Shown here piece after piece: positions 19,658-30,684 of a stretch of 64,000 bases of DNA. Location of the stretch: contig NZ_MSIF01000028.1 of the NCBI RefSeq assembly GCF_001921215.1, positions 1 through 64,000 of the forward strand, given 5' to 3'. Origin of the DNA: Actinophytocola xinjiangensis (lineage in GTDB: Bacteria > Actinomycetota > Actinomycetes > Mycobacteriales > Pseudonocardiaceae). Under the pieces are notes generated by a model. The model was not told the DNA's origin and made no database searches. It saw only the letters and a list, made by a program, of their open reading frames with translations. Within the stretch, counting starts at the first letter, position 1, and the number at the start of each line of letters is the position of its first letter. The position numbers and the translations under genes are program-made.

Positions 19658-20421
19658 CAGGACACCGTGGGGAACTCGGGGGTGACCACGTCGTACACCT
19701 TGCCAGGCCGGGTCAGCAGCGGAGCGAGCACCGCCGCCTTGCGGTCGTTGTCCTCGGCGTTGCCCCACCGCACGACCCGCTTGTCCCCCAACGTCAGCAT
19801 GACACTGCCCGGCGTCTGCGCCGACACCTCGACCACCTTGTCCCTCAGCTGCCGGGGAATCGCCCGGATCACCGTCACCGCCGCGCGGGTCTCCGCGTCG
19901 TCCGGGCCCACCTCGGCCACCCGCAGCAGCGGCAGACCGGGCGGGCGCCGCTCGACCGTCGTGTAGTCCAGGCCGGTGCGGTCCACCAGGTGCACCCCGT
20001 CGGGGAGCTGGCGCACGGCCACCGGGTCCCGCTCGGTCACGGTGATCTCCACACCGCTTGGCCACGACCGGGACACCGCCACCTCGAACACCCTCGGCAG
20101 TTCCGCCACCCGCCCGGCGACCTCGTCGGTGTCCAGCCGCACCATCGGCGTGCCCAGTTCGATGGCGGCCGCCTCGCGGACCTCGTCGGCGTCGAGGTCG
20201 CGGGTGCCGGCCACCTCGACCGTCCGCACCCCGAGCACCGGCGTGAAGACCACGACATAGGTCAGGCCGAGCACGGCCAGCACCACCAGCAACGCCGTCC
20301 ACCGCCGGGCCAGGTACCGCCGCCTGGTCCGCACCGACCGGGCCGTCCGTACCGGCCGGCCCCGCGACCGGGCGCCGGCCCGGGTGCCGGGTCGGCGGCG
20401 GGGCCGGACGGTGGAGGTCAT
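19657..20421 (-). CDS. ftsQ: Cell division protein FtsQ
   Basis: A 254-residue bitopic membrane protein of the septal complex. An Arg-rich cytoplasmic tail (residues 1-40) leads to one transmembrane helix ([19 protein letters not shown]). The POTRA domain follows, with [17 protein letters not shown], and then the FtsQ domain with [21 protein letters not shown]. It acts outside the membrane to join early and late division proteins. It overlaps murC upstream and the DinB-like gene downstream by 3-4 bp each. Confidence 0.95.
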   Translation of the reverse strand: MTSTVRPRRRPGTRAGARSRGRPVRTARSVRTRRRYLARRWTALLVVLAVLGLTYVVVFTPVLGVRTVEVAGTRDLDADEVREAAAIELGTPMVRLDTDEVAGRVAELPRVFEVAVSRSWPSGVEITVTERDPVAVRQLPDGVHLVDRTGLDYTTVERRPPGLPLLRVAEVGPDDAETRAAVTVIRAIPRQLRDKVVEVSAQTPGSVMLTLGDKRVVRWGNAEDNDRKAAVLAPLLTRPGKVYDVVTPEFPTVS

Positions 20422-21818
20422 GCCGAGGGGACCCGCCGGTCGAGTTCGGTGATCAGCTCGGGGCCGAGCATCGTCACGTCACCGGCGCCCATGGTGAGCA
20501 CCAGGTCACCCGGCCGCGCGAAGCCGGCGACCAGGGCCGGCACCCGGTCGAAGGACGGCTCGTAGTGCACCCGCTCGCCCGGCAGCGGCACCGCATCGGC
20601 CACCAGCTTGCCGGTCACACCGGGCTCTGGCTGCTCGCGGGCGCCGTACACGTCGAGCACCACGACCTCGTCGGCCAGCGCCAGCGCCGCGCCGAACTCG
20701 GCGGCGAACATCTTCGTCCGCGAGTACAGGTGCGGCTGGAAGACCACCACGAGCCGGCCGTCGTGGGCCGCCGGCCGGGCCGCGCGCAGCTGCGCGGCGA
20801 CCTCGGTGGGGTGGTGGGCGTAGTCGTCGTAGACCCGGACCTCGCCGGAGCGGCCCTTGAACTCGAACCGCCGGCGCACGCCGCCGAAGCCGGCGATGCC
20901 CTCGACCAGCCCCTCCAGCGGCGCGGCCAGCTCGCGGCCGGCGACCAGCGCGGCGACCGCGTTGGCCGCCATGTGCTCGCCGGGCACCGCCACCCGCAGG
21001 TCGACCTCCTCGCCGTCCAGGCGCACCCGCGCGCTCCCGCCGCCGTCGACCGGGTGGTAGCTCAGGATCGTGACGTCCTCGGCGGTGCGGCCGTAGCGGC
21101 GCACCCGTACGCCGCGCGCCCGCGCGAGGTCGGCCAGCGCCGCCGAACCGGGGTCGTCGGCGCAGGCGATCAGCACGCCGTCCGACTCCAGGCGGTCCAC
21201 AAAGGACTCGAAGACGGCGGTGTACGCCTCGGCCGTGCCGTGGTGGTCCAGGTGGTCCGGCTCGACGTTGGTGACCACCGCCACCGACGGCGTGAACGCC
21301 AGGAACGAGCCGTCGCTCTCGTCGGCCTCGGCGACGAAGACCGCGCCCATCCCGTGGTGGGCGTTGGCGCCGGAGTCGTTGAGGTCCCCGCCGATGGCGA
21401 ACGACGGATCGAGCCGGCAGTGCTGCAGGGCGACCACCAGCATCGAGGTCGTCGACGTCTTGCCGTGCGTACCGGCCACACACGCCACCCGGTGCCCGGC
21501 CATCAGCGCGGCCAACGCGGCCGACCGGTGCAGCACCGTCAGCCCACGCTCGCGCGCCGCCGCCAACTCCGGGTTGTCCTCGCGGATCGCACTGGACACC
21601 ACGACCGCGCTCGGACCGTCCGGCCCCAACAGGTCCAGGTTCTCCGCCGACTGCCCGACGGCGATCTCGGCGCCCTGCGCGCGCAACGTCATCAGCGTCG
21701 GCGACTCCTTGGCATCCGACCCGGACACCGCGAGCCCCCGGTCGAGCAGGATCCTGGCGATCCCACTCATCCCGGCACCGCCGATCCCCACCAGGTGCAC
21801 CCGCTCAAGAACGTTCAC
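20418..21818 (-). CDS. murC: UDP-N-acetylmuramate-L-alanine ligase
   Basis: A 466-residue ATP-dependent ligase that adds L-Ala to UDP-MurNAc in the cytosol. The N-terminal Rossmann motif is [19 protein letters not shown], the P-loop is [27 protein letters not shown] is the Mur-ligase metal region, and [12 protein letters not shown] is a MurC hallmark. The GTG at 21818 overlaps the stop of a 25-codon ORF that fills the space after murG. The downstream ftsQ start overlaps by 4 bp. Confidence 0.97.
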   Translation of the reverse strand: MNVLERVHLVGIGGAGMSGIARILLDRGLAVSGSDAKESPTLMTLRAQGAEIAVGQSAENLDLLGPDGPSAVVVSSAIREDNPELAAARERGLTVLHRSAALAALMAGHRVACVAGTHGKTSTTSMLVVALQHCRLDPSFAIGGDLNDSGANAHHGMGAVFVAEADESDGSFLAFTPSVAVVTNVEPDHLDHHGTAEAYTAVFESFVDRLESDGVLIACADDPGSAALADLARARGVRVRRYGRTAEDVTILSYHPVDGGGSARVRLDGEEVDLRVAVPGEHMAANAVAALVAGRELAAPLEGLVEGIAGFGGVRRRFEFKGRSGEVRVYDDYAHHPTEVAAQLRAARPAAHDGRLVVVFQPHLYSRTKMFAAEFGAALALADEVVVLDVYGAREQPEPGVTGKLVADAVPLPGERVHYEPSFDRVPALVAGFARPGDLVLTMGAGDVTMLGPELITELDRRVPSA

Positions 21819-21892
21819 GACGCCCCCTCGCAGGCTCGGTCACGCCGCTCGCGGTCGCCCTGTGACATTGATTCGCTCGCAGGCTCGCTCAT
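21815..21892 (-). CDS. 25-codon mini-ORF bridging murG and murC
   Basis: An ATG at 21892 overlaps the murG stop (ATGA), and a TGA at 21815-21817 overlaps the murC GTG (GTGA). The reading frame gives a 25-residue product starting MSEPASES and ending RACEGAS. It contains two copies of a 12-bp direct repeat (CTCGCAGGCTCG on the plus strand, 21827-21838 and 21876-21887). No homology is recognised. It may serve only to carry ribosomes from murG to murC, or the reading frame may be chance within a repeat. Confidence 0.4.
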   Translation of the reverse strand: MSEPASESMSQGDRERRDRACEGAS

Positions 21893-22992
21893 TTACGCAC
21901 CACGTCCAGCACCATGCGGGCCAGCACGTCGGCCGCCGCGCGGTGGCCGGTGCCCTGCGCGGCGTGGCTCATCGCGCCGAGGCGCTGGCGGTCGTGCAGC
22001 AGCGGGATGGTCAGCTCGGCGACCTTCTCCGGGGTCAGCTCCTCGTCCGGCACGATCATCCCGCCGCCCGCGTCGACCACCGGACGCGCGTTCAGCGCCT
22101 GCTCGCCGTTGCCGTGCGGCAGCGGCACGTAGACCGCCGGCAGACCGACCGCAGACACCTCGGCGACCGTCATCGCCCCCGCGCGGCACAGCACCACGTC
22201 GGCCGCCGCGTAGGCCAGGTCCATCCGCTCCAGGTACGGCACGCCGACATAGCGCGGCGCGCCCCGCACCTCCTGCACGGCCAGCGAGTTCTTCGGCCCG
22301 TGCGCGTGCAGCACGCCGATCCCCGCGTCGGCGAAGCGGCGGGCGCAGCCCGACACCGCGTTGTTGATCGACCGCGCGCCCTGCGAGCCGCCGAACACCA
22401 GCAGCGTCGGCGCCTGCGGGTGCAGGCCGAAGTAGTGCCGGGCCTGGGCGCGCAGCGCGAAACGGTCCAGCCGGATGATCGACTCGCGCAGCGGGATGCC
22501 GACCACCTCCGCCTTGGGCAGCCCGGTGTCGGGCACCGCCACCGCCACCCGCTCGGCGAACCGCGCGCCGACCTTGTTGGCCAGACCCACGCGGGCGTTC
22601 GAGTCGTGCACGACGATCGGCGTGCGGCCCCTGGCCGCCAGGTAGGCGGGCAGCGCGACGTAGCCGCCGAAACCGACCACGACGTCCGCGCCGACCCGGT
22701 CGAGCACCTCGCGGGTGGCCTTCACCGCGGTGCGGACCTTCAGCGGCAGCTTGAGCAGGTCGACGTTCGGCTTCCGGGGCATCGGCACCGGCGGGATCAT
22801 CTCCAGCGGGTAGCCACGGCTCGGGATGATCGTCTTCTCCAGGCCACGCTCGGTGCCGAGCGCGACCACCCGTGCGTCGGGTCGCAGGCGCAGCACCGCG
22901 TCGGCGAGGGCGAGCGCCGGCTCGATGTGTCCTGCCGTGCCGCCACCGGCGACGACGACACAGGGCCCACGGCGCGTGGGATTGTGGGTCAA
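21889..22992 (-). CDS. murG: UDP-GlcNAc:lipid I N-acetylglucosaminyltransferase MurG
   Basis: A 367-residue membrane-associated GT28 glycosyltransferase that turns lipid I into lipid II. The N-terminal glycine-rich loop is [18 protein letters not shown], the second loop is [17 protein letters not shown], and the UDP-GlcNAc site includes [12 protein letters not shown] and [24 protein letters not shown]. The usual HEQN tetrad reads HDSN ([14 protein letters not shown]). Start and stop overlap ftsW and the mini-ORF respectively by 4 bp. Confidence 0.97.
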   Translation of the reverse strand: MTHNPTRRGPCVVVAGGGTAGHIEPALALADAVLRLRPDARVVALGTERGLEKTIIPSRGYPLEMIPPVPMPRKPNVDLLKLPLKVRTAVKATREVLDRVGADVVVGFGGYVALPAYLAARGRTPIVVHDSNARVGLANKVGARFAERVAVAVPDTGLPKAEVVGIPLRESIIRLDRFALRAQARHYFGLHPQAPTLLVFGGSQGARSINNAVSGCARRFADAGIGVLHAHGPKNSLAVQEVRGAPRYVGVPYLERMDLAYAAADVVLCRAGAMTVAEVSAVGLPAVYVPLPHGNGEQALNARPVVDAGGGMIVPDEELTPEKVAELTIPLLHDRQRLGAMSHAAQGTGHRAAADVLARMVLDVVRK

Positions 22993-24353
22993 GACGTTCC
23001 TCCTCGGGAACTGCGCGGGTGGCGACGTCGGTCGGCGGGGCCGCGCGGACGAGCGGGGGTACGCGCCGGCCGGCGTCGGGCAGGCGGCTGGTACGGATCC
23101 GGCGCTGGGAGCCGCATCAGCCGGCCGAACCGGCCTGGCCCCTGAGAGCGTAGTGCGGCCACCGACTCGGGCTCATGGCGCGCACAGTTCGCGAGGATGC
23201 CGAACACCAGCAGCGTGATCACCACCGACGTGCCGCCCGAGGAGATCAGCGGCAACGTGATGCCGGTGACCGGCAGCAGGTTCACCACGTAGCCGATGTT
23301 GATCGCGGCCTGGGCCACCAGCCACACGGTCAGCGTGGCGGCCACCATCCGGATCCACGGGTCGATGTTGCGGGTGGCGATCCGCATGCCGACCACCGCG
23401 AGCATCGCGAACAGCCCCAGCACCAGCGCACAGCCCAGGAACCCCAACTCCTCACCGATCAGCGCGAAGATGAAGTCGTTGTGCACGTTGGGCAGGTACT
23501 TGTACTTCGACGGCCCCTGCCCGAGGCCCTTGCCGAACAGGCCGCCGTCGGCCAGCGCGTAGAGCGCCTGGTTCGGCTGCCAGTCCGCGCCGCCGGGATC
23601 GGCGCCCGGGTTGAGGAACGCCAGCAGCCGCGAGAGCCGGTAGTCGGCGCCGACGGCCAGCACGGCCACCCCGGCCAGCCCGCCCAGCGCCAGCGCTCCG
23701 AACAGCCGCAGCTGCGCCCCGGCGAACCACAGCAGCCCGATCAGCACGACGCCCAGGGTGATCGTGCCGCCGAGGTCGGGCTGCAACATGATCAGCGCGA
23801 ACATCATCAGCGCCACCGGCACCACCGGCACCAGCAGATGCCGGTACAGGTGCAGCACCCCGCGCTTGACCACCAGGATGTGCGCCCCCCACAGCGCCAG
23901 CGCCACCTTCGCCACCTCGACCGGCTGGAAGCCAACCGGGCCGAAGGTGAACCAGCTGCGGGTGCTGTTGATCTCGGTCCCCAGCCCCGGCACGAGCACC
24001 AGGACCAGCATCAGCAGGCTGACCCACAGCATCGCCGGGCTGGCCGCGCGGATCTTGCGCAACGGCACCCGCAGACCGAGCCAGAACAGCACCAGCCCGA
24101 TCAGCACGAACACGACCTGCTTGCCGAACACCGTGTAGGCCGAGGCGTCCTGCTGCAGCGAGATCACCGACGACGCGGAGAGCACCATCACCAGACCCAG
24201 CACCACCAGCAGCGCGCAGATCGCCAGGATCAGGTGGAAGGAGGCCAGCGGGCGGCCCAGCCACGCCGTCAACGCCACCCGGGTGGCGTGCAGGCGACCG
24301 ATCAGCCTGTTGCGCGAGGTCCGCTGCTCGCTCGACGAGTCGAGGGCGGTCAT
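22989..24353 (-). CDS. ftsW: Septal SEDS glycosyltransferase FtsW
   Basis: A 454-residue SEDS-family membrane enzyme that polymerises lipid II at the septum with FtsI. Ten hydrophobic segments lie between residues 35 and 395. [29 protein letters not shown] and the signature [20 protein letters not shown] are diagnostic, and the late SSGGTSVV loop is present. A basic Pro/Arg-rich cytoplasmic tail of about 60 residues ends the protein ([13 protein letters not shown]), typical of actinobacterial FtsW. It overlaps murD and murG by 4 bp. Confidence 0.96.
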   Translation of the reverse strand: MTALDSSSEQRTSRNRLIGRLHATRVALTAWLGRPLASFHLILAICALLVVLGLVMVLSASSVISLQQDASAYTVFGKQVVFVLIGLVLFWLGLRVPLRKIRAASPAMLWVSLLMLVLVLVPGLGTEINSTRSWFTFGPVGFQPVEVAKVALALWGAHILVVKRGVLHLYRHLLVPVVPVALMMFALIMLQPDLGGTITLGVVLIGLLWFAGAQLRLFGALALGGLAGVAVLAVGADYRLSRLLAFLNPGADPGGADWQPNQALYALADGGLFGKGLGQGPSKYKYLPNVHNDFIFALIGEELGFLGCALVLGLFAMLAVVGMRIATRNIDPWIRMVAATLTVWLVAQAAINIGYVVNLLPVTGITLPLISSGGTSVVITLLVFGILANCARHEPESVAALRSQGPGRFGRLMRLPAPDPYQPPARRRPARTPARPRGPADRRRHPRSSRGGTS

Positions 24354-25711
24354 CCGGCGCGCCCGGGCTCGGCGGCCCGCACCGTGGCCAGCACGGCCTC
24401 GGTGAACGCCGTGCCACGGTGCGCGTAACTGGTGAACTGGTCGTGGGACTTGGCCGCCGGCGCGAGGAGCACCACATCGCCCTGACCCGCCATCGCGCCC
24501 GCCGCACGCACCGCCGAGATCATGGGCTCATCGTCTCCCGACGGGACCCGATGCACCGGCACATCCGGCGCGTGTCGCGCCAGCGCGGCGGCGAACACGT
24601 CCTGATCGGCGCCCAACAGCACCACCCCGCGCAGCCGGGGCGCCACCTCGGCGACCAACGCGTCGACCGGGGCGCCGTGCAGCAGGCCGCCGGCGATCCA
24701 CACCACCGGGTCGAACGCGCCAAGCGAGCCGTGCGCGGCGTGGGTGTTGGTCGCCTTCGAGTCGTTGACCCACCGCACGCCGTCGTGCTCGGCCACCAGC
24801 TCCACCCGGTGGGCCGGCGGGGTGAACGCGGCCAGCCCCGCCCGCACGTGCTCGGGCAGCACCCCGGCGGCGCGGGCCAGCGCCGCGGCGGCCAGCGCGT
24901 TGGCGACGTTGTGCGGGCCGGCCGGGCGGACCTCGCCGGCCGGCAGCAGCGGCAGGTCGCCGTGCACCAGCCAGCCGCGCGCCACGCCGTACTGGCCGGG
25001 CGGCGGCTCGGCCAGGGAGAACGCCACCCGGTGCGGGTTGGCGGCGGCCAGCCGGGTGGAGACCGGGTCCTCGGCGTTGTACACGGCCAGCCGGGCGCCC
25101 GCGTAGATCCGGCCCTTGGCCTCGACGTAGTGCTCGGCCGTGCCGTGCCACTCCAGGTGGTCGTCGGCGACGTTGAGCACCACGGCCGCGTCGGCGCGCA
25201 GCGAGGACTGCCAGTACAGCTGGTAGCTGGACAGCTCGACGGCCAGCACCCGGTGGCCGGAGCGGACCGCGTCGATCACCGGCAGGCCGACGTTGCCGCA
25301 GGCCACCGCGTCCACGCCGGCCGCCAGCAGGATCGACTCCAGCATGCCGACGGTCGTGGTCTTGCCGTCGGTGCCGGTGACCGCGAGCCAGGTGACCGGC
25401 TCCGGCCGGGCGGCGGCGACCCGCCAGGCCAGCTCGACCTCGCCGATCACCTCGACGCCCGCGCTCGCGGCGGCCGCCAGCAGCGGGTTGGCCGGCGGGA
25501 TGCCGGGGCTGGTCACCACCAGGTCGGTGCCGGCCGGCGGCGCCGTGAGGCCGGCGACCAGGTCGACCCCGCGGGGCATCCCGGTGATCCGGTCGACGCC
25601 GCCGTCGGTGACGGTGACCGTGACCCGGGCGCCCAGCTCCAGCAGCGCCTCGGCCGCCGAGCGCCCGGTGACCCCGGCCCCCACCACCAGGACCCGCTTA
25701 CCGGCGTACAT
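24350..25711 (-). CDS. murD: UDP-N-acetylmuramoyl-L-alanine-D-glutamate ligase
   Basis: A 453-residue cytosolic Mur ligase that adds D-Glu. The N-terminal motif is VLVVGAGVTGRSAAEALL, the P-loop is AVTGTDGKTTTVGML, LAVELSSYQLYW is the Glu-containing Mur block, and VNDSKATNTHAA is the MurD-type Asn-Asp-Ser-Lys motif. The ATG at 25711 lies directly after the mraY stop, and ftsW follows in a 4-bp overlap. Confidence 0.97.
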   Translation of the reverse strand: MYAGKRVLVVGAGVTGRSAAEALLELGARVTVTVTDGGVDRITGMPRGVDLVAGLTAPPAGTDLVVTSPGIPPANPLLAAAASAGVEVIGEVELAWRVAAARPEPVTWLAVTGTDGKTTTVGMLESILLAAGVDAVACGNVGLPVIDAVRSGHRVLAVELSSYQLYWQSSLRADAAVVLNVADDHLEWHGTAEHYVEAKGRIYAGARLAVYNAEDPVSTRLAAANPHRVAFSLAEPPPGQYGVARGWLVHGDLPLLPAGEVRPAGPHNVANALAAAALARAAGVLPEHVRAGLAAFTPPAHRVELVAEHDGVRWVNDSKATNTHAAHGSLGAFDPVVWIAGGLLHGAPVDALVAEVAPRLRGVVLLGADQDVFAAALARHAPDVPVHRVPSGDDEPMISAVRAAGAMAGQGDVVLLAPAAKSHDQFTSYAHRGTAFTEAVLATVRAAEPGRAG

Positions 25712-25712
25712 C

Positions 25713-26801
25713 TCAGCTCCCGCTGGCGGTCAGCCACTCCGAGTAGAACAGGCCGAGCCCGAACATCGCGCAGATCCCGGCCAACAACCAGAATCTGATG
25801 ATCACCGTGGTTTCCGCCCACCCGGCGAGCTCGAAATGATGGTGGAACGGTGCCATGCGGAACAGTCTTCGCCTGGTCGTGCGGAACACCGCGATCTGCA
25901 GGACCACCGAGAGCATCTCCACCACGAACAGCCCGCCGACGATCACCATCAGCAGCTCGGTGCGGGTCAGGATCGACAGGCCGGCGACCAGGCCGCCCAG
26001 TGCCAGCGAGCCGGTGTCACCCATGAAGATCTTCGCCGGGGCGGCGTTCCACCACAGGAACCCGATACACGCGCCCATCGCCGCCGCCGCGACCACCGCC
26101 AGGTCCAGCGGGTCACGCACGTCGTAACACCCGACGGTCGGCCGGTCGGCGCTGCAGTCGTAGCGGAACTGCCAGAACGTGATCACCACGTAGGTGCCGA
26201 AGACCATCGCCGACGCGCCGCCGGCCAGGCCGTCCAGACCGTCGGTGAAGTTCACCGCGTTCGACCAGCCGGACACCGCGATGTAGCAGAAGATGACGAA
26301 ACCGATGGTGCCGAAGGAGATGATCGTCAGGTCCCGCACGAACGACAGGTGCGGCGAGGCCGGCGTCATCTGCGCCTCGTCGGCGAAGTTCATCGCCAGA
26401 ATGGCGAACACGACCGCCACGACCAGCTGGCCGACCATCTTCGCGGTCTTGTTCAGACCCAGGTTGCGCTGCTTGCGGATCTTGATGAAGTCGTCGAGGA
26501 ACCCGACGACGCCCAGGCCGGTCGTGAGGAACATGACCAGCAGCCCGGACACGGTCGGCGACTCGCCGGCCGGCTCGGACATCGCGTTGAACAGGTGGGC
26601 GACCAGGTAGCCGGCCCACATGGCCACCAGGATCGCCACGCCACCCATGGTCGGGGTGCCGCGCTTGGACTTGTGGCCCTCCGGGCCCTCCTCGCGGATC
26701 TCCTGACCGAAACCCTGCCGGGAGAACACCCGGATCAGGTACGGGGTGAACAGGATGGAGACGATGAGCGCGATCGCGGCCGCGATCAGGATGCCGATCA
26801 C
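25713..26801 (-). CDS. mraY: Phospho-N-acetylmuramoyl-pentapeptide transferase MraY
   Basis: A 362-residue polytopic membrane enzyme that transfers phospho-MurNAc-pentapeptide to undecaprenyl phosphate, giving lipid I. Ten membrane segments are visible. Catalytic regions are [19 protein letters not shown] with paired Asp, [12 protein letters not shown] and [12 protein letters not shown], and the late [20 protein letters not shown] holds the conserved His triad. GTG at 26801 (VIGILIAAA) overlaps the murF stop (GTGA), so an earlier in-frame start at 26837 is rejected. Confidence 0.97.
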   Translation of the reverse strand: MIGILIAAAIALIVSILFTPYLIRVFSRQGFGQEIREEGPEGHKSKRGTPTMGGVAILVAMWAGYLVAHLFNAMSEPAGESPTVSGLLVMFLTTGLGVVGFLDDFIKIRKQRNLGLNKTAKMVGQLVVAVVFAILAMNFADEAQMTPASPHLSFVRDLTIISFGTIGFVIFCYIAVSGWSNAVNFTDGLDGLAGGASAMVFGTYVVITFWQFRYDCSADRPTVGCYDVRDPLDLAVVAAAAMGACIGFLWWNAAPAKIFMGDTGSLALGGLVAGLSILTRTELLMVIVGGLFVVEMLSVVLQIAVFRTTRRRLFRMAPFHHHFELAGWAETTVIIRFWLLAGICAMFGLGLFYSEWLTASGS

Positions 26802-28255
26802 TCGCCGGCCTCCAGCAACGCGTCCGCGACCCGCCACAGTGCGGCCACCTTCGAGGCCTTCACCAGGACCACGTCACCCGGCCGCAGCTGCTCGGTGAGC
26901 AACGCGATCGCGGCATGGACATCCGGCACCAGTACCGGCTCCTCTCCGTCGAACCCCTCCAGCCGGGCGCCGCGCTCGATGCCACCGGCCTGCTCGTCCA
27001 CGGCGACCACCCGGTCGACGCCCACACGCGCCGCCAGCCGGCCGACACCCTCGTGCTCCTCCTCGCCGGAGTCGCCGAGTTCTCCCATCACCCCGAGCAC
27101 CGCCCAGGTCCGGCGCTGCCCGCCGTCGGCCATCCTGGCCAACGTGCGCAGTGCCGCGCCAACCGACTCCGGGTTGGCGTTGTAGCTGTCGTTGACGACG
27201 GTCACGCCGTCGGCGCGGGTGGTGACGTCCATCCGCCGCTCGGAGCGGCGCCGGGCGGCGCCCAGCCGCCGCGCGACCTCGTCGGGACCCGCCCCCAGTT
27301 CCAGTGCGACGGCCGCGGCCGACAGCGCGTTGCCGACGTGGTGGCCGCCGTGCAGCGCCAGCGTCACCGGCACCGTCCCGGCGGCGGTGACCAGGGTGAA
27401 CGTGGCGCGCGCGTGGTCGTCCAGCGTGACGTCGACCGCGCGGACGTCGGCGCGCTCGCTCTGGCCGACGAGCACGACCCGGGCGTTGGTGCGTTCGGCC
27501 ATGGCGGCGACCAGCGGGTCGTCGGCGTTGAGCACGGCGACCCCGTCGGCCGGCAGCGCCTCGGCGAGCTCGCCCTTGGTGCGCGCGATGCCCTCGCGGG
27601 AGCCGAACTCGCCCAGGTGCGCCGAGCCGACGTTGAGCACGACGCCGATGCGCGGCGGCGCGGTCTCGCACAGCGCGCGGATGTGGCCGGGGCCCCTGGC
27701 GGACAGTTCGAGGACGAGGTGGCGGGTGCCGGCGTCGGCGCGCAGCGCGGTCCACGGGTGGCCCAGCTCGTTGTTGAACGAGCCGGGCGGGGCGACGGTG
27801 GCGCCCATCGGCTCCAGCACCTGGGCGATGAGGTCCTTGGTGGAGGTCTTGCCGGAGGACCCGGTGACCCCGACGACGGTCAGCCCGCCGGCGGCCAGCC
27901 GGTCGACGACCGTGCGGGCGAGCGCGGCCAGCCCGGCGAGCACGGCGGCCCCCGAGCCGTCGGTGTCGCCGGTGAGGGCGACCGACCGCTCGTGCGCGTC
28001 GCCGGCCGGCGGGACGATCACGGCCGGGCCGTCGACCTCGCGGGCGGCGAGCACGGCGACCGCGCCCCTGGCCAGCGCGGTGGCGGCGTAGTCGTGGCCG
28101 TCGACGCGTTCGCCGGGCAGCGCCACGAACAGGCCACCGGGCCCGACCTGGCGGGAGTCGAACTCGACCGTGCCGGTGACGACCTCGGCGCCCTCGGCGC
28201 GGTGGGTCCGGCCGCCGGTGGCGGCGGCGACCTCGGCCAGGGTCAGCGGGATCAC
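26798..28255 (-). CDS. murF: UDP-MurNAc-tripeptide-D-alanyl-D-alanine ligase
   Basis: A 485-residue cytosolic Mur ligase that adds D-Ala-D-Ala to the UDP-MurNAc-tripeptide. The N-terminal domain has [19 protein letters not shown], the P-loop is [30 protein letters not shown] is the Mur Glu block, and [12 protein letters not shown] is the MurF signature. Its ATG overlaps the murE stop and its TGA overlaps the mraY GTG, each by 4 bp. Confidence 0.97.
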   Translation of the reverse strand: MIPLTLAEVAAATGGRTHRAEGAEVVTGTVEFDSRQVGPGGLFVALPGERVDGHDYAATALARGAVAVLAAREVDGPAVIVPPAGDAHERSVALTGDTDGSGAAVLAGLAALARTVVDRLAAGGLTVVGVTGSSGKTSTKDLIAQVLEPMGATVAPPGSFNNELGHPWTALRADAGTRHLVLELSARGPGHIRALCETAPPRIGVVLNVGSAHLGEFGSREGIARTKGELAEALPADGVAVLNADDPLVAAMAERTNARVVLVGQSERADVRAVDVTLDDHARATFTLVTAAGTVPVTLALHGGHHVGNALSAAAVALELGAGPDEVARRLGAARRRSERRMDVTTRADGVTVVNDSYNANPESVGAALRTLARMADGGQRRTWAVLGVMGELGDSGEEEHEGVGRLAARVGVDRVVAVDEQAGGIERGARLEGFDGEEPVLVPDVHAAIALLTEQLRPGDVVLVKASKVAALWRVADALLEAGE

Positions 28256-29802
28256 GCCTGGCCCCCCTTCTGGTCGAGGCCGGCCCAGATCGCGGCGCGC
28301 AGCTCGTCGCGGTCGGAGAACGGGTGGACGACGCCGTCGATCTCCTGACCGGTCTCGTGACCCTTGCCGGCGATGACGACGACGTCGCCGGGGCGGGCCC
28401 GGTCGACGGCGGCCTCGATGGCGGCGCGCCGGTCGCCGACCTCGACGACCTCGCCGCGTTCCCCGGACGGGACGCGGGTGGCGCCCTCGCGCATGGCGGC
28501 GCGAATGGCGGCCGGGTCCTCCGAGCGCGGGTTGTCGTCGGTGACGATCAGCAGGTCGGAGCGCCGGGCGGCGGCCTCACCCATCAGCGGGCGCTTGCCC
28601 TCGTCGCGGTCGCCGCCGCAGCCGAGGACGACGATCAGCCGGCCGTCGGTGCGCCCGCGCATGGCGTCCAGGGCGAGCGCGACGGCCTCGGGCTTGTGCG
28701 CGTAGTCGACGACGGCGGTGAAGTCCTGGCCGAGCGCGACCCGCTCCATCCGGCCAGGGACCTCGACGGCGGCCAGGCCGGCGACCAGGTCCTCTGGCGC
28801 GACGCCGGCGGAGTGCGCGACGGCGGCCGCCAGCAGCGCGTTGGCGATGTTGAAGCTGCCCGGGATGGGCAGGGTGACCGGCATGGCCAGGCCGTCGGGC
28901 CCGTGCATGGTGAAGGTCTGCTCGCCGGTGCGCGAGGTGGTGATGCCCGAGGCGGTCCAGTCGGCGTCCCCGGCGGCGGCGACGGTGATGGTGTGCGGGG
29001 TGACCAGGCGCTTGCCCCACTCGCCGTCGACGCAGACGACCTCGCTGGTGGAGCGGCCGTCGAAGAGCAGGGCCTTGGCCTGGAAGTAGTCCTCGAGGTC
29101 GGAGTGGAAGTCGAGGTGGTCCTGGGAGAGGTTGGTGAACGCGCCGGTGGCGAAGCGGGTGCCGTTGACCCGGCCGAGCGCCAGGGCGTGGCTGGAGACC
29201 TCCATCGGCACGTGGGTGACGCCGCGCTCGACCATCACCGCGAACAGCGCCTGCAGGTCGGGCGCCTCGGGTGTGGTGAACGCCGACGCGAGCCGCTCAC
29301 CGGCGATCCGCGTCTCGACCGTGCCCACGAGCCCGGTGCGGTGACCGGCGGCGCGCAGCGCGGCCTCGACCATGTAGGCGGTCGTGGTCTTGCCGGAGGT
29401 GCCGGTGACCCCGAGGACCGACAGCCGCAGCGACGGCTCCCCGTAGATCCACGCCGCGACCGAACCGACGAGGTCACGCGGATCCTCGTGGACGATGACG
29501 TCGATCCCGGCGTCCCGCACGGCGTCCCGCACGGCGGGCTTGGCGGCGCCCGCCTCGTCGGTGAGCACCGCGACCGCCCCCGCGGCGACAGCCGAGGCGA
29601 CGAAGTCGGCCCCGTGCACCCGGGCCCCGGGCAACGCGGCGAACAGGTCACCGGGAAGAACATGCTGAGCACGCAGCGTCACCCCCGTGACGGCCCGGTC
29701 AGCCGGGCCGGCGGAGGACGTGACGAGACGCGCGTCCGCCCGCGCCACCAACGTGGTGAGCGGTACGGGCGTGATCCTGGTGGGGCGAGGCGGTGCCGTG
29801 AC
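28252..29802 (-). CDS. murE: UDP-MurNAc-L-Ala-D-Glu meso-diaminopimelate ligase
   Basis: A Mur ligase that adds the third stem residue. The P-loop is VTGTSGKTTTAYMVEA, EVSSHALALGRVNG and NLSQDHLDFH are MurE blocks, and DDNPRSEDP is the DNPR-type motif that marks meso-diaminopimelate rather than lysine addition. Relatives often start with a short tail before RPTRITPVPL, so GTG at 29802 (VTAPPRP) is preferred, giving 516 residues. The frame stays open to 29871 and longer GTG or TTG starts cannot be excluded. A 3-kb stretch with unrelated genes separates it from ftsI. Confidence 0.95.
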   Translation of the reverse strand, partial: VTAPPRPTRITPVPLTTLVARADARLVTSSAGPADRAVTGVTLRAQHVLPGDLFAALPGARVHGADFVASAVAAGAVAVLTDEAGAAKPAVRDAVRDAGIDVIVHEDPRDLVGSVAAWIYGEPSLRLSVLGVTGTSGKTTTAYMVEAALRAAGHRTGLVGTVETRIAGERLASAFTTPEAPDLQALFAVMVERGVTHVPMEVSSHALALGRVNGTRFATGAFTNLSQDHLDFHSDLEDYFQAKALLFDGRSTSEVVCVDGEWGKRLVTPHTITVAAAGDADWTASGITTSRTGEQTFTMHGPDGLAMPVTLPIPGSFNIANALLAAAVAHSAGVAPEDLVAGLAAVEVPGRMERVALGQDFTAVVDYAHKPEAVALALDAMRGRTDGRLIVVLGCGGDRDEGKRPLMGEAAARRSDLLIVTDDNPRSEDPAAIRAAMREGATRVPSGERGEVVEVGDRRAAIEAAVDRARPGDVVVIAGKGHETGQEIDGVVHPFSDRDELRAAIWAGLDQKGGQA

Positions 29803-29895
29803 GGCCTTGCCAACGAGCTTGGCGGGCACGTCGCGGAAGATTACCTGCGTACGGAGGGCGATCAAGGACACCCTGGTGCACCCGGCCGTGTCAGG

Positions 29896-30546
29896 TCACG
29901 TTAGGGGCAACGTGGCGTCCGGTTTCCCGGACGTCCGGGGCCGCCGCAGCAGGATGGCCGCGAGCATGCCGCCCACGAGCCCGCAGATGTGCCCCTGCCA
30001 GGAGATATTGGTGACCCCGAACCCGATCGAGTGCCACATCATGTACCCGTAGGCGAGCGCCACCCCGATCGACACCATGACGTCGACCGGGCGGCGATCC
30101 ACGATCCCCCGCGACATGAGGTACCCGAAGTACCCGAACACCAGGCCGCTGGCCCCCACCGACACCGAGTTGGCCGGCGAGAACAACCACACCCCCGCGC
30201 CACCCACGACGATCACGATGAGGTTCATCTGGAGAAACCGTCGGATATCGGGCACCGCCGCGATGATGCCCAAGCTGAACAGCGGCAGCGCGTTGCCCGC
30301 CAGATGCTCCAGATTCCCGTGCACGAACGGCGAGAAGACGATGTCGACCAGGCTTCCCGGGTCGCGGGCCCGGATGCCGCCCGCCCGGGTGAGGGCGCGG
30401 CCGCTCAGGGCGTTGACCAGCTCGACCAGCCAGAGGAGGGCCAGCACGGCGACCATCAAGGAGGCTGCTCGGCCCAGTGGGCTGCCCAGCGAGCCGTCCT
30501 CTTTCCGAATCGGCTCGCCGCTTGATCCGAACGGCTGCACGGTCAT
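29896..30546 (-). CDS. Rhomboid-family intramembrane serine protease
   Basis: A 216-residue protein with about six transmembrane helices. Family landmarks are present in order: VHGNLEHLAGNALPL, the catalytic serine motif GASGLVFGYFGYL, and the catalytic histidine in SWQGHICGLVGGM. It cuts substrates within the membrane; the target is unknown. ATG at 30546 (MTVQPFGSSGEP) has GGCGACG upstream; a start five codons earlier is possible. It lies about 90 bp before murE on the same strand but is not a usual dcw gene. Confidence 0.93.
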   Translation of the reverse strand: MTVQPFGSSGEPIRKEDGSLGSPLGRAASLMVAVLALLWLVELVNALSGRALTRAGGIRARDPGSLVDIVFSPFVHGNLEHLAGNALPLFSLGIIAAVPDIRRFLQMNLIVIVVGGAGVWLFSPANSVSVGASGLVFGYFGYLMSRGIVDRRPVDVMVSIGVALAYGYMMWHSIGFGVTNISWQGHICGLVGGMLAAILLRRPRTSGKPDATLPLT

Positions 30547-30611
30547 CGTCGCCAGTATCACTGATTTGGGTGTTGTTTGCGGGGTTGGTTGTTCTTGGGT
30601 TTGTTGTGTGG

Positions 30612-30684
30612 GTTGTTGTCGTGGGTCCCTGGTGCGTTGTTGTCGTGGGTTCCCTGGCGTGTTGGGTTGTGGGTTCCCTGGTGG
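30612..30684 (+). repeat. GT-rich tandem repeat, three imperfect 24-25 bp units
   Basis: Three consecutive copies start GTTGTTGTCGTGGGTCCC at 30612, 30636 and 30661; the third has diverged. They sit in a strand-biased G/T-rich region (30560-30745) upstream of the rhomboid gene, with runs such as GTGGGTGGTGGGGG that might form G-quadruplexes. No credible protein is encoded. From 30547 to 31362 there is no gene; the interval holds this repeat, the MITE-like element at 30750-31069 and two hairpins. Confidence 0.6.

Noticed and set aside
19163-20302. A 379-codon frame joining part of the ftsQ region to the DinB-like gene
   Set aside because: The first two thirds are an out-of-frame shadow of ftsQ; the true start is the ATG at 19657.
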